Counted from the stretch's first letter, positions 33,625-43,939 are shown. The stretch: 64,000 nucleotides of DNA from Arthrobacter sp. zg-Y20 (GCF_030142075.1 NZ_CP126241.1:434001-498000), one strand, 5' to 3'. Numbers and translations: made by a program. The notes: a model not told the origin generated them from the sequence alone.

Positions 33625-35826
33625 ATGGAACGCACGGATACGCACGGCACCCCCTTCAAGTCGGAACAGAATACGGCACAGGACTCGATGCAGGACTCGG
33701 CGCAGGACCGTGCCCCGGAATCCTCCGCACTGCACGCGGAGGCCGTGGAGTTGCTGCGCGCGCTGGTGGGCAATGATTCCGCGCAGTTCCACCAGGACCA
33801 GTTCGAAGCCATCGAAGCGCTGGTGTCCGGCGGCCGTAGGGCCCTGGTGGTCCAGCGCACCGGCTGGGGCAAATCCGCCGTCTACTTTGTGGCCAGCCTG
33901 CTGCTGCGCGCCCGCGGGGCCGGACCAACGCTGATTGTGTCCCCGCTGCTGGCCCTGATGCGGGACCAGGTGGCAGCCGCGGCCCGTGCCGGGGTGCGCG
34001 CCGAGGCCATCAACTCCGCGAACCAGCTGGAGTGGCAGGACATTTCCGCCAAGCTGGAAGCCGACCAGGTGGATGTGCTGCTGGTCTCCCCGGAGCGGCT
34101 GAACAACCCCGGGTTCCGGGAACAGCACCTGCCCGAACTGATCCGCCGCTCGGGGCTGCTGGTGATCGACGAAGCGCACTGCATTTCCGACTGGGGCCAC
34201 GACTTCCGCCCGGACTACCGCCGGATCCGCAGCCTGATTGAGCAGCTGCCCTCCTCCGTGCCGGTCCTGGCCACCACGGCCACCGCCAACAGCCGCGTGG
34301 TGAAGGACATCGAGGAGCAGCTGGCCTCCGGCGGCGAAGACGTGTTCACCATCCGCGGTCCGCTGGCGCGGAAAAGCCTGCGGCTGGGGGTACTGCGGCT
34401 GCCCAATGCCCGCTCCCGGCTGGCCTGGCTGCTCACCCACCTTGACGACCTGCCCGGCAGCGGCATCATCTACGCCCTGACCGTCTCCGCCGCCGAAGAC
34501 ACCGCCAGGCTGCTGCAGAAGGCCGGCCACCCGGTCCTGGCCTACACCGGGCGGACCGATCCGGCGGACCGGGAGGAAGCCGAAGCGGCCCTGAAGGAGA
34601 ACCGGGTCAAGGCGCTGGTGGCCACCAGTGCGCTGGGCATGGGCTTTGACAAGCCGGACCTGGGGTTTGTCCTGCACCTGGGCGCCCCGTCCTCCCCGGT
34701 GGCCTACTACCAGCAGGTGGGACGTGCCGGCCGCGGCACCCCCAATGCAGACGTGCTGCTGCTGCCCGGCGCTGAGGACCGCGACATCTGGCAGTACTTT
34801 GCCACCTCCTCCATGCCCGCGGAAGGACCCGCCAACGCGGTGCTCGCCGAGTTGGCCGGCGGCACGGTGCTTTCCACCGGTGTGCTGGAGACCCGGGTGA
34901 ACCTCAAGCGCTCGCCGCTGGAGCTGCTGCTGAAGGTCCTGGCCGTGGACGGCGCCGTGGAGAAGGTGTCCGGCGGCTGGCGGGGCACCGGCCAGCCCTG
35001 GCATTACGACCGCGAACGCTACAAACGCATTGCCGCCGCCCGGGTACGCGAGCAGCAGGCCATGCTCGATTATGAAAGCACCACCGGCTGCCGCATGCAG
35101 TTCCTCTCCGAACAGCTGGACGATCCGGCCGCCGCGCCGTGCGGGCGCTGCGACAACTGTGCCGGGCGCTGGTTTGCCGACGACGTCGCTGCCGAGGCCA
35201 CCGAGAACGCCGGCAGTGCGCTGAGCAAAGTGGGCGTGGAAGTGGATCCGCGCGGCATGTACCCCTCCGGCATGGACCGGCTGGGGGTGCCGGTCAAGGG
35301 CAAGATCAAACCCGCACAGGCGGTGTCCTCCGGCCGCGCGCTGGCCCGCCTCACGGATCTGGGCTGGGGCGGACGGCTGCGGGAGATCTTCGCTCCCGGC
35401 GTCGAGGATGCCCCGGCCGATCCCGCCCTGGTCAACGGCTGCGTGCAGGTGCTGGCGCAGTGGGGCTGGGAGCAGCGGCCCGTGGCCATAGTCAGTGTTC
35501 CGTCCCGGTCCCACCCGCAGCTGGTGGACTCCCTGGCCCGCGGCCTGTCCGAGCTGGGCCGGATCCCGTATCTGGGCGCGCTGCTGGCCCCGCACGGCGG
35601 GCCCACGGGCGGCCCCGGCGGCAACAGTGCCTTCCGGCTGGCCGCGGTCTGGGACCAGTTTGCTGTTCCGCCCGAGGGCGCAGCCTGGTTCGCGGCCAAC
35701 CCGGGACCGGTGCTGCTGGTGGACGATTTTGCGGACAGCCGCTGGACCCTGACCGAAGCGGGCCGGGTGCTCCGCGAGGCCGGGGCTGAATCCGTGCTGC
35801 CCTTTGTGCTGGCGCTGAAGGCCTAG
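33625..35826 (+). CDS. recQ: RecQ-family helicase fused to a phosphoribosyltransferase-like domain
   Basis: From ATG 33625 this encodes 733 residues; GTG 33616 is an alternative. Helicase motifs: QRTGWGKSAVY near 78, SPLLALMRDQ near 106, VIDEAHCISDWGHDFRPDYR near 181-200, ATTATANSRV, and QQVGRAGRG near 370. A zinc site (CRMQFLSE, CGRCDNC) follows near 490-515. The last 130 residues resemble a type I phosphoribosyltransferase, with VLLVDDFADSRWT near 697 as the PRPP loop. RecQ unwinds branched DNA; the role of the tail is unknown. Confidence 0.9.
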   Translation: MERTDTHGTPFKSEQNTAQDSMQDSAQDRAPESSALHAEAVELLRALVGNDSAQFHQDQFEAIEALVSGGRRALVVQRTGWGKSAVYFVASLLLRARGAGPTLIVSPLLALMRDQVAAAARAGVRAEAINSANQLEWQDISAKLEADQVDVLLVSPERLNNPGFREQHLPELIRRSGLLVIDEAHCISDWGHDFRPDYRRIRSLIEQLPSSVPVLATTATANSRVVKDIEEQLASGGEDVFTIRGPLARKSLRLGVLRLPNARSRLAWLLTHLDDLPGSGIIYALTVSAAEDTARLLQKAGHPVLAYTGRTDPADREEAEAALKENRVKALVATSALGMGFDKPDLGFVLHLGAPSSPVAYYQQVGRAGRGTPNADVLLLPGAEDRDIWQYFATSSMPAEGPANAVLAELAGGTVLSTGVLETRVNLKRSPLELLLKVLAVDGAVEKVSGGWRGTGQPWHYDRERYKRIAAARVREQQAMLDYESTTGCRMQFLSEQLDDPAAAPCGRCDNCAGRWFADDVAAEATENAGSALSKVGVEVDPRGMYPSGMDRLGVPVKGKIKPAQAVSSGRALARLTDLGWGGRLREIFAPGVEDAPADPALVNGCVQVLAQWGWEQRPVAIVSVPSRSHPQLVDSLARGLSELGRIPYLGALLAPHGGPTGGPGGNSAFRLAAVWDQFAVPPEGAAWFAANPGPVLLVDDFADSRWTLTEAGRVLREAGAESVLPFVLALKA

Positions 35827-35844
35827 GCGGGTTGCGGGAATCGG

Positions 35845-37422
35845 CTAGGGCTGCGCCGCGTAGGACAGATCCAGGTCCCACTGCGTGGCTTCATCCCCGT
35901 CCAGCTGCCATACGTACTCGTTCTTGAGCTTGCGCCCGTCGGCGGTGAAGGGGCCGGTCCGGAAGTCGTAGAAGGCCACCGTGGGCAGGGATGAAGCGGG
36001 GGAGGTGCGGATGGCGTTGTTGAAGTCCCCGTTCATCCGGCGCAGCTCGGCGAGCACGTGCGGACGGAACCGCTCCGTGTCGAGCGCCCCGGATGCGGTT
36101 GCCTGTTCGGTCAGCTGCAGCGCAATGTGCAGCTGGCGGTTGCCGCCGTCGTCCTCATAACTGATGAGCCGGTGGTTTTCCACGGCGTCGAGCAGCGCCG
36201 GCTCGTTGTAGATGACGTCCCGCAGGGCATCAGGGGCCACCACGGCCCCGTTGAAGTCCACCGACAGGTCAGAACGGCCGTAGTGGAACAGCAGTGGCAG
36301 GTCCAGCAGCTGCTCGCGCAGCACGTCGTGGAGGCCGTACTCGCGCAGCACCGGTTTCAGGTCCCGCACCCGCATCACATGGCCGCGGTCATGGATGTTG
36401 TAGCGGATCCGGGGGTTGATGTTCTCCCGCCGGACAATCGTCACCAGCAGTTCCCCGGCGTCGTTGGTCTCGATCAAATAGCCGTACGGGTTGAACTGGA
36501 AGATCATCGGCAGGACGCCGTACTCGTCCTGCTTGGTGATGCGCGCGGCCAGTTCCGGATGCCGGGCCACGGCCTGGCGCAGCGCCACGGAAAAGTCCGT
36601 TTCAATGGCCAGGTTGATCTCCAGGTCGGACGCCCCGTAGGAACCAAAGGCACCGTGCGTGTAGCGGTTAATGTGGGCGCGCATGTTCTCGCTGATGCCT
36701 TCACCGCCAAAGGCGGCAACTATGTCGTAGTCCTGCCAGTCCAGCCGTGGGTCCTCGAAGAGGGCCTTCAGGAAGGGCGGGTAACTGAGGATGATGTAGG
36801 TGAAACCCGGGCCGAACTCCCGCATGGTCTGAATGATCTTGTCCTTGTCCGGACCGATCGACTTGATCATAGTGACGTCGGTCAGCGACGAGGTGACGTT
36901 CATGCCGGTGGCCCACGCACCCAGGGAGAACGCATTGAGCACAAAGGGCTGCTTGTCCAGCTCGGCGGCGGTCCGGGCAAAGCCCAGCTGCAGCAGCTGC
37001 CGGGTGGCCTCGCGCTCGTCGGGACCCCGGACCCAGCTGGTGGGCACCCCTGAGCTGCCCGAGGATTCATCAACCACCACGCCGCGGCGGGGGAGTTTGC
37101 CGCCGATGCAGCGCTCGGCGGTGGTCCACGGGCGGATGTAGCTGTCCTTATCCATTTCCGGGATCTGCGCGAACTCGTCGCAGACCTTGCCGTTGCCGGT
37201 GAGCCGGCCCGGGAAGTCCTGCTTGGCCAGGAACTGCCGGTAAGCGGGAACCTTGCGGGCCGCCAGTTCAAAGGTGCGCCACGCTCGCCAGCGGCCCATG
37301 GTCCAGCGGAACGATTCGATTCCGGGCAGCAGGAGCAGCTTGTGGGTGGCAACCCGAGGCATAAAGAGGCGCACAAAGCGTTCCTGCACGGCAACAAAGG
37401 CGAAGATCAACAGCTTTTTCAC
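35845..37422 (-). CDS. Adenylate-forming enzyme (PaaK/CoF-synthetase type)
   Basis: The product has 525 residues. The ATP-binding P-loop of adenylate-forming enzymes is seen as DESSGSSGVPTSW near residues 118-130. A second core motif, AFGSYGASDLEINLAIETD, lies near 270, with IRYNIHDRGHVMRV near 345. The fold matches phenylacetate-CoA-ligase-like proteins used to activate carboxylic acids as adenylates. The first 20 residues are hydrophobic, perhaps a membrane-associating segment. It overlaps the nitroreductase-like gene by four bases; the substrate is unknown. Confidence 0.82.
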   Translation of the reverse strand: MKKLLIFAFVAVQERFVRLFMPRVATHKLLLLPGIESFRWTMGRWRAWRTFELAARKVPAYRQFLAKQDFPGRLTGNGKVCDEFAQIPEMDKDSYIRPWTTAERCIGGKLPRRGVVVDESSGSSGVPTSWVRGPDEREATRQLLQLGFARTAAELDKQPFVLNAFSLGAWATGMNVTSSLTDVTMIKSIGPDKDKIIQTMREFGPGFTYIILSYPPFLKALFEDPRLDWQDYDIVAAFGGEGISENMRAHINRYTHGAFGSYGASDLEINLAIETDFSVALRQAVARHPELAARITKQDEYGVLPMIFQFNPYGYLIETNDAGELLVTIVRRENINPRIRYNIHDRGHVMRVRDLKPVLREYGLHDVLREQLLDLPLLFHYGRSDLSVDFNGAVVAPDALRDVIYNEPALLDAVENHRLISYEDDGGNRQLHIALQLTEQATASGALDTERFRPHVLAELRRMNGDFNNAIRTSPASSLPTVAFYDFRTGPFTADGRKLKNEYVWQLDGDEATQWDLDLSYAAQP

Positions 37423-38465
37423 GGATGCAGCTCCTGGACGGGGTCAACGATCATGGCAGAAGCAGGGCGCCGGTGCGCCGGGGGTGGCGGGGTGCTGTGG
37501 CCAAACCGGAAGAGCATCCAGGCCATCCGCCCGTTACCCTCGGTTGCTCCTGCAGCTTGTACGAACTCGGTGTGCGAGCGAGGGTTGGTGATAACGGTGC
37601 CGAACGGATGCAGGTATACATTCCGGCGGGTGAAACCCAGCCAGATCTGCATAAACGTGCGCCCCGCCGCCACGTAGTCGGCGGGTCCGTTGAAGGGCCC
37701 CTCCAGCCAGCCCAGCTGGCGCACGCCCCGCATGGTGTTCAGATAGATCCGGCGGATGAGCGCCCCGATCACCGGTGCTTCCCACAGGCCCCGGTGGTGC
37801 ATGGCGAAACGCAGCACCGGCCCGGGCATCAGCATGGTTTCGGCACTGAGGCCGTCACCGCTCTCCCGGGCTTCGGCGCGGGAGAAACGCAGCCACGTGA
37901 GGATTTCGCGGTGCACGGCGTCTTTGCGCAGATCGTCGAACAGGGTGGCTTGGTTGATGTGCACCACCCTGCGGACGAGGGCGGCGTCGCTGGTGCTGCG
38001 GAATTCCTGCCCGTGCCGGCGTGCCGTGGCCTCGGCCTCCTCGACAGCGGCGGGTGCCACCACGGTGTTGTCATACGGCCGGCGGGAGGTCTGCCGTGCC
38101 TGGAAGGCCTCGAAGGAGGCCACATCCTCCGCGTCGGGAGGCCGCGGCACCAGGGTGAGGTCACCGATGAGGTGAAGCCGGTCAGCGGCCCCGAAGTCCA
38201 TGTCATCGTGGTGGAGGTCTTCACGGACGTCATATCCGCGGACCCGCGCGCACACACGGACAGATTCCAGGAAAACCCCTGCGCATACATGGCCGAACGG
38301 TATGCCAAAGGACTCCGCGGGCAGCCCCAGGTCCAGGTCGTAGTAGACCGTGGCCTCGGTCGGGCTGCGCAGCTGGATCTTCATCGGCTGTGAGTTGTGC
38401 GGTGACGGATATCGGTGGGCGTCCTCAATGATGGCCCCCCATGCATCGGATGCGAACATGCCCAC
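37419..38465 (-). CDS. Nitroreductase-superfamily (Acg-like) protein
   Basis: This 348-residue protein shows nitroreductase/Acg-type features: AIIEDAHRYPSPHNSQPMKI at the N-terminus (flavin phosphate region) and a second repeat with RQTSRRPYDNTVVAPAAVEE near 125. The middle has hydrophobic segments. It ends with RPASAMIVDPVQELHP. Such proteins bind FMN or have lost activity. Translation is coupled to the downstream adenylate-forming gene through a four-base overlap, so the two should act in one pathway, possibly acyl activation followed by oxidation or reduction. Confidence 0.75.
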   Translation of the reverse strand: MGMFASDAWGAIIEDAHRYPSPHNSQPMKIQLRSPTEATVYYDLDLGLPAESFGIPFGHVCAGVFLESVRVCARVRGYDVREDLHHDDMDFGAADRLHLIGDLTLVPRPPDAEDVASFEAFQARQTSRRPYDNTVVAPAAVEEAEATARRHGQEFRSTSDAALVRRVVHINQATLFDDLRKDAVHREILTWLRFSRAEARESGDGLSAETMLMPGPVLRFAMHHRGLWEAPVIGALIRRIYLNTMRGVRQLGWLEGPFNGPADYVAAGRTFMQIWLGFTRRNVYLHPFGTVITNPRSHTEFVQAAGATEGNGRMAWMLFRFGHSTPPPPAHRRPASAMIVDPVQELHP

Positions 38466-38586
38466 ACCATACTGTGAGCTGCCCCATGCCGTGCTTTATT
38501 CGGTGGGCGGTTCGGCCAAAACAGCGGCAGCGGGCCGCAGACGCGTCCCGCTGCCGCCGCCGGTCAGAGCCGGGTTTGGCGCTGCG

Positions 38587-39510
<924 letters not shown>

Positions 39511-39527
39511 TCAAGTAGACTGGAGAT

Positions 39528-40097
39528 ATGACGAACGAAGACATTGCGGAGCGCGTCCTTTCGGCAGCCGATGACCTGTACTACCGCAAGGGATTCGCTG
39601 CCGTCGGGATGGACGAGCTGCGTACTGCCGCGGGCGTTTCACTACGGCGGCTGTACTCCCTGTATCCGTCGAAGGACGACATTATTTCCGCAGTGCTCCG
39701 GCGTAAACACGAGGAATGGGAATCAGCGGTTGAGGCACGCGTAGCCGTGGCAGGGGAGGCCCCGCGAGAGCGGCTGCTGGCCGTCTACGACTACCTGCAG
39801 GACTGGTTCTGTACCGGGAATTTCCGCGGCTGCGCGTTCATCAACGCCTTCGGTGAACTGGGCGGGACCAATCCTGCCGTGGCCGCCCTCGCACGGGAAC
39901 ACAAGCAATCCTTCCAGCGGTACATGGCCGGCCTGGCCCGGGACCTCGGCGCCACGGAAACCCTGGGGGCACAGCTGGCGATCCTGGCCGAAGGGGCCCA
40001 GAGCACGGCTGCCATAGCGGGGGATTCCGCGGCCGCGGTGCAGGCCCGTGCCGCCGCGGAAGTCCTGATCGACGCCGCCCTGCGGCCTGCCGCCTGA
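39528..40097 (+). CDS. TetR-family transcriptional regulator
   Basis: This 189-residue protein has the TetR DNA-binding domain at its N-terminus: ERVLSAADDLYYRKGFAAVG, then DELRTAAGVSLRRLYSLYPS. The ligand domain is helical with a CAFINAFGELGG segment near 100. GGAG lies just upstream of the ATG. It faces the hydrolase across two palindromes and likely autoregulates. The ligand is unknown; an electrophile or lipophilic substrate of the hydrolase is possible. Confidence 0.92.
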   Translation: MTNEDIAERVLSAADDLYYRKGFAAVGMDELRTAAGVSLRRLYSLYPSKDDIISAVLRRKHEEWESAVEARVAVAGEAPRERLLAVYDYLQDWFCTGNFRGCAFINAFGELGGTNPAVAALAREHKQSFQRYMAGLARDLGATETLGAQLAILAEGAQSTAAIAGDSAAAVQARAAAEVLIDAALRPAA

Positions 40098-40199
40098 CTG
40101 TTCCGCTCTACGGCCGGGGTTCCGGCGGGGCACCAGGCCGGGGCATGCTAGATTTCCCGGAACCCCGGTATCCAACCGGGCCGCAGACCGGGGGACGGC

Positions 40200-40787
40200 A
40201 TGGCCGCAGCATCTAACACGCGCATCGTCACGGCAGGCACAGCGGATGCGCGTCCGGCGGACCGACGGGCGGGCCGGCACCTGTCCGCAGCGACCGGAAT
40301 AGGCGCGCTGCTGGGCACGGCCTGGCAGCTTGCCGGGGCCGGCAGGCTGCCCTTCCTCCCGCAGAACTGGGCCGGTACGCAGCTGATGAGTTTCGGCGCC
40401 GGTATCCTGGCCGCGGCACTGCTTCTCGCCGTCTGGTTCCTCACCGCCCGGGCGGAAACCCGGCAGGGCCTCCGGGTTCAGCGCGGAGCCATGGCCGCAC
40501 TGGCTGCACTGGCCGTCCTGTGCATTCCCTTTACGCCGGACCTGGTCTTCAGCCCGGTGTTCGGCGGGGCGCTGATTCTCCTGGCCCTGCGTACGCGGGA
40601 GGCGCTGACCGCCGCGCTCGGCCTGACGGCACTGGCTGCCGCCGTGGTCCTGGCATTTTGCCCGTCCCTGACCGGCGCGGCACTCATCCCGGCCCTCACC
40701 GCGGCGGCCGCCGTCGCCGTCGTTGTGCAGCTAGGAAGCACCCGTGACGAGCCCCGCCGGGACCGTGCCGGCTACTCCCCGCGGTAG
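40200..40787 (+). CDS. Integral membrane protein of unknown function
   Basis: This 195-residue protein has a polar N-terminus, then about five hydrophobic helices (ATGIGALLGTAWQLAGAG, LMSFGAGILAAALLLAVWF, GAMAALAALAVLCIPF, GALILLALRT, ALGLTALAAAVVLAF). It resembles small DUF-type membrane proteins of actinobacteria. It is convergent with the crotonase gene, overlapping its end by 16 bases. Function is unknown. Confidence 0.7.
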   Translation: MAAASNTRIVTAGTADARPADRRAGRHLSAATGIGALLGTAWQLAGAGRLPFLPQNWAGTQLMSFGAGILAAALLLAVWFLTARAETRQGLRVQRGAMAALAALAVLCIPFTPDLVFSPVFGGALILLALRTREALTAALGLTALAAAVVLAFCPSLTGAALIPALTAAAAVAVVVQLGSTRDEPRRDRAGYSPR

Positions 40788-41602
40788 ACCGGGGGGCGGC
40801 GCTCAGCGAACGCGGCGGTGGCCTCACCGAAGTCGCGGCTGGCCAGGAACGCGGTGTTCCAGACCTGGACATAATCCAGGCCGTCCTGCACCGGTCCCTG
40901 CGTCCGCCGGTTCATCACCTGTTTGACGCCCTGCACTACCAGCGGGGGATTGGCCGCCACAGCGGCGGCCAGTTCACGGCCGCGTGCGACGACGTCGTCC
41001 GCCAGTTCCGTGACCAGCCCCAGTGCATAGGCGCGGGCGGCATCAAAGTCCTCGCCGGTCAGGGCCAGGTGCCGGGTGGCTCCCTCGCCGATGATGGCCG
41101 GCAGCCGCTGCAGGGAGCCCAGATCCGCAACAATGGCCACTTTGACCTCCCGTACGCTGAACCGTGCGGCAGGGGAGGAAATGCGGATGTCCGCTGCGGC
41201 AATCACGTCAATGGCGCCGCCAATGCACCAGCCGTCCACTGCGGCAATGACGGGCTTGGCGCAGCGGGCCAGCGAGCTCACCGAGTCCTGGAGGGCCTTG
41301 ATCCGGCGGCGGAAATCCTCGCGCAGTTTCGCGTCCATCCCGCCGGCAGCCAGCATCGGGGCGAAGACCGGGGCCATGGCCGGGAGGTCCAGGCCGTAGC
41401 TGAACGTGCCGCCGGAACCGTAGAGCAGCACGGACCGGACGCCGTCGTTGGTGCTCAGCGCATCAAACACCTCGGGCAGTTCGGTCCAGAAGTCCGGCCC
41501 CATGGCGTTTCCCTTGGACGGGCCGATCAGCTGCACTTCCGCCACCCCGTCCCGGATATCGACTCGGAGGGACCGTAACTGGGTGGTGGTGCTGGCTGTC
41601 AT
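40772..41602 (-). CDS. Enoyl-CoA hydratase/isomerase family protein
   Basis: The protein has 276 residues, the usual crotonase size. The oxyanion hole segments are SVLLYGSGGTFSYGLDLPAM near 60-80 and VIAAVDGWCIGGAIDVIAAA near 120-140, followed by FSVREVKVAIVADLGSLQRL. The SYGLD and ADLG positions resemble dienoyl-CoA isomerases, where Asp residues are catalytic, more than hydratases, which use two Glu. It acts on acyl-CoA in fatty acid degradation. It stands alone. Confidence 0.88.
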   Translation of the reverse strand: MTASTTTQLRSLRVDIRDGVAEVQLIGPSKGNAMGPDFWTELPEVFDALSTNDGVRSVLLYGSGGTFSYGLDLPAMAPVFAPMLAAGGMDAKLREDFRRRIKALQDSVSSLARCAKPVIAAVDGWCIGGAIDVIAAADIRISSPAARFSVREVKVAIVADLGSLQRLPAIIGEGATRHLALTGEDFDAARAYALGLVTELADDVVARGRELAAAVAANPPLVVQGVKQVMNRRTQGPVQDGLDYVQVWNTAFLASRDFGEATAAFAERRPPVYRGE

Positions 41603-41690
41603 GGCATCTCCGTTGATAGGCCGTGGCTGTGGTGAACGTCAATATACCGGCCGTTTTAAGGCGCGGAGAAAGCGAAGCTAGGATCGAGGT

Positions 41691-42197
41691 ATGGAGCTCG
41701 CGGTGATTCTTCTTTTTGTCCTCTCAATAGCAGTTGTCAGCGCGCTGGTGGGCAGGATCCAGAAGCGCCGGGCAGCTGAAGCTCCGGGCGGCGACGGGGA
41801 CAGTACCGGCAAGGCCCGGCCTGCAGCGCAGCGTCCCGCCAGGCCCCGTTCCACGGCGGAAACCGGCACCTCCCCCCAGGCGGCCAAGGAAGCGGCGTCG
41901 CTGCTGAACGCGGCCCAGCACCAGCAGGTGTACGCCGCGCTGGCGCAGGGCCAGCCCGTGAAGGCACTGAAGCTTTACGCACAGTTCACCGGTGCCGGCA
42001 TCCGCGCCTCGGGGGCCGCCATCCAGAACATGGCCGCCCACCCGCAGCCGTACGTGCGGCCGATCCCGGAGACCGACGGGAAGCCTGCACCGAGCGCCGA
42101 AAACCCGACGCCGGCGGCGAAGCCGGATGAGCTGCAGGAAGAAGAAATCAGCAAGTGGGCGCAGCAGCTGCGCCCCGAGGACTTCCTCAAACCCTGA
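41691..42197 (+). CDS. Single-pass membrane protein of unknown function
   Basis: This 168-residue protein starts with one hydrophobic helix (MELAVILLFVLSIAVVSALV), then a Pro/Ala-rich linker and a helical segment (LLNAAQHQQVYAALAQGQPV, LKLYAQFTGAG) followed by an acidic tail ending WAQQLRPEDFLKP. The core resembles small anchored proteins common in Micrococcaceae; function unknown. The gene is read alone between the crotonase and aldo/keto reductase genes. Confidence 0.7.
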   Translation: MELAVILLFVLSIAVVSALVGRIQKRRAAEAPGGDGDSTGKARPAAQRPARPRSTAETGTSPQAAKEAASLLNAAQHQQVYAALAQGQPVKALKLYAQFTGAGIRASGAAIQNMAAHPQPYVRPIPETDGKPAPSAENPTPAAKPDELQEEEISKWAQQLRPEDFLKP

Positions 42198-42210
42198 CGT
42201 TCAGCGGTTT

Positions 42211-43242
42211 TTAGCGGCCGCCCTCGAGTAGCCGGGCGCGCTGGTTCAACCCGTCCGGGCCGTACGGATAGTTGCCCACCTGCGGCATGCTCAGCTCGGT
42301 CAGCCGCTGGGTTTCCTCCTGCGTGAGCGTCAGGAAAGCCGCGCCCAGATTGTCGGCCAGCTGGTCCGTGGTGCGGGCGCCCAGAATCACGGACGTCACC
42401 CCTGGGCGGTCCGCCAGCCAGGCCAGCGCCACCTGTGCCGGCGTCGCCTGGTGCACCTGGGCGACGGCGCGCAGCTCGTCGATAATCCGCCAGGTCCGCT
42501 CGTTGTGGCTGCGCAGGTCCCAGCCCTGGAACTGCCGGGTAGGGTTGTCGCCCACCCGGGTGTTGCCGGCGGGCACCGTTTCGCGGTCATACTTGCCGGT
42601 CAGCCAGCCGCCTGCCAGAGGCGACCAGGGCAGCAGGCCCAGGCCGGCGTCGAGCGCTGCCGGAACAATTTCGGACTCGATTTCCCGCTCCAGCAGGTTG
42701 TACTGCGGCTGCAGCGTAACCGGCAGCGCCCAGCCGTGCTCCCGGGCCGTGTAAACCGCCTTGGTGAGCTGCCAGCCGGTGAAGTTGGACAACCCGTAGT
42801 AACTGATTTTCCCGGCCGTTACCGCGTCCTGGAGGAAACCCAGGGTTTCCTCCAGCGGCGTGTAGGGGTCCCACGCGTGCAGCTGGTAGAGGTCCACATG
42901 GTCCACCCCCAGCCGGGTCAGGGAATCCTCCAGCGCACGGCGCAGGTGCCGGCGGGACGTGCCGAGGTCATTGGCGCCGGCCCCCATCGGGAACCGGCCC
43001 TTGGTGGCGAGTACGACGTCGGCGGCGGCGCGGGGATTGGCATGCAGCCAGCGGCCGATGATTTCTTCGGAGGCGCCGGAGGTGTACACATCAGCGGTGT
43101 CCACGAAGTTGCCGCCGGCGTTGACGTAGTCGTTGAGGATGGCGTGTGAAGCCCGTTCGTCAGACTCGTTGCCGAAGGTCATGGTGCCCAGCGCATAGTT
43201 GCTGACTGCGGTGCCGCTGCGGCCCAGAAGACGCATTTCCAT
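42211..43242 (-). CDS. Aldo/keto reductase
   Basis: From ATG 43242 (AAGGAAG upstream) this encodes 343 residues. Family features are ALGTMTFGNESDERASHAIL, the catalytic Asp/Tyr segment FVDTADVYTSG near 51-61, Lys in VLATKGRFP near 82, and the His in VDLYQLHAWDP near 122. The C-terminal NADPH-binding segment includes VTSVILGARTTDQLADNL. It is of the YajO/PhdG-type (AKR11-like) class and reduces aldehydes or ketones with NADPH; specificity is unknown. Confidence 0.92.
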   Translation of the reverse strand: MEMRLLGRSGTAVSNYALGTMTFGNESDERASHAILNDYVNAGGNFVDTADVYTSGASEEIIGRWLHANPRAAADVVLATKGRFPMGAGANDLGTSRRHLRRALEDSLTRLGVDHVDLYQLHAWDPYTPLEETLGFLQDAVTAGKISYYGLSNFTGWQLTKAVYTAREHGWALPVTLQPQYNLLEREIESEIVPAALDAGLGLLPWSPLAGGWLTGKYDRETVPAGNTRVGDNPTRQFQGWDLRSHNERTWRIIDELRAVAQVHQATPAQVALAWLADRPGVTSVILGARTTDQLADNLGAAFLTLTQEETQRLTELSMPQVGNYPYGPDGLNQRARLLEGGR

Positions 43243-43279
43243 GGAAACTTCCTTCACGGTAGGGGAGATGGCTGCCAGC

Positions 43280-43828
43280 TTATCCGCGGGGCCGGTCCGA
43301 GAGCAGTGCGGCGAACAACAACGAATCACGCCGTGTCCCGTTGACTTTCTTATGCGCCCGCAGCCTGCCCTCGAAGACAAAGCCGTTCTTCTCCAGCACA
43401 CGCACCGAACCGGTGTTTTCCGGATGGCAGGTGGCTTCCACCCGCTCCAACCCCATGGGTCCGAATGCGTGGGCCAGCAGCAGGCCGGCGGTTTCGGTGC
43501 CGATTCCCCGGCCCCACATGTCCTGGTGCAAGGTGTAGCCGAGCTCGCCGGTGCTGTCGGCGGCACTTTTTACCCAAACACCGGCGGTGCCGACCACCCG
43601 GTCCTCGACCACTACGGCGAGGGTAAACAGGGTCCGCCCGGGCTGGCCGGCTTCAGCGGCGGCTGCGCCGATAAAGGCGCGGGTTTCGGCAAGCGTGTTC
43701 GGTCCCCAGGTGGACCACTGAGTGACCGTAGGGTCGGACGTGAAGGAGTGCACGGCGTCGAGGTCGCCCGGCTCAATATCCCGCAGGGTGACGCGCGGGC
43801 CTTGGAGCCGAATGCTGTTGGTGGTCAC
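43280..43828 (-). CDS. GNAT N-acetyltransferase (RimJ/RimL type)
   Basis: From GTG 43828 this encodes 182 residues. GNAT motifs are visible: RVTLRDIEPGDLDAVHSF at the start, GTAGVWVKSAADSTGELGY, and the acetyl-CoA loop DMWGRGIGTETAGLLLAHAF near 105-125, followed by LERVEATCHPENTGSVRVLE. This pattern fits ribosomal-protein or small-molecule acetyltransferases of the RimJ/RimL group. It lies downstream of no clear operon partner. Confidence 0.9.
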   Translation of the reverse strand: MTTNSIRLQGPRVTLRDIEPGDLDAVHSFTSDPTVTQWSTWGPNTLAETRAFIGAAAAEAGQPGRTLFTLAVVVEDRVVGTAGVWVKSAADSTGELGYTLHQDMWGRGIGTETAGLLLAHAFGPMGLERVEATCHPENTGSVRVLEKNGFVFEGRLRAHKKVNGTRRDSLLFAALLSDRPRG

Positions 43829-43909
43829 AGAGGCGAATCTACCCGACCGCGGCGGTGTCATTTGTCCGGGTCCGAGGGGGCAGAATCGCGTCTTGAGGGG
43901 GATAGACGC

Positions 43910-43937
43910 AAAAAGTCCCCCGGAAAACCGGGGGACT
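43910..43937 (-). terminator. Terminator of tRNA-Ser(GCU)
   Basis: AGTCCCCCGG and CCGGGGGACT form a ten-base stem around a four-base loop, followed on the minus strand by TTTTT, two bases after the tRNA CCA end. Confidence 0.9.
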
Positions 43938-43939
43938 AG

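Noticed and set aside
33598-35595. A 665-codon minus-strand frame opposite recQ
   Set aside because: Shadow of the helicase; no start region or recognisable domain.
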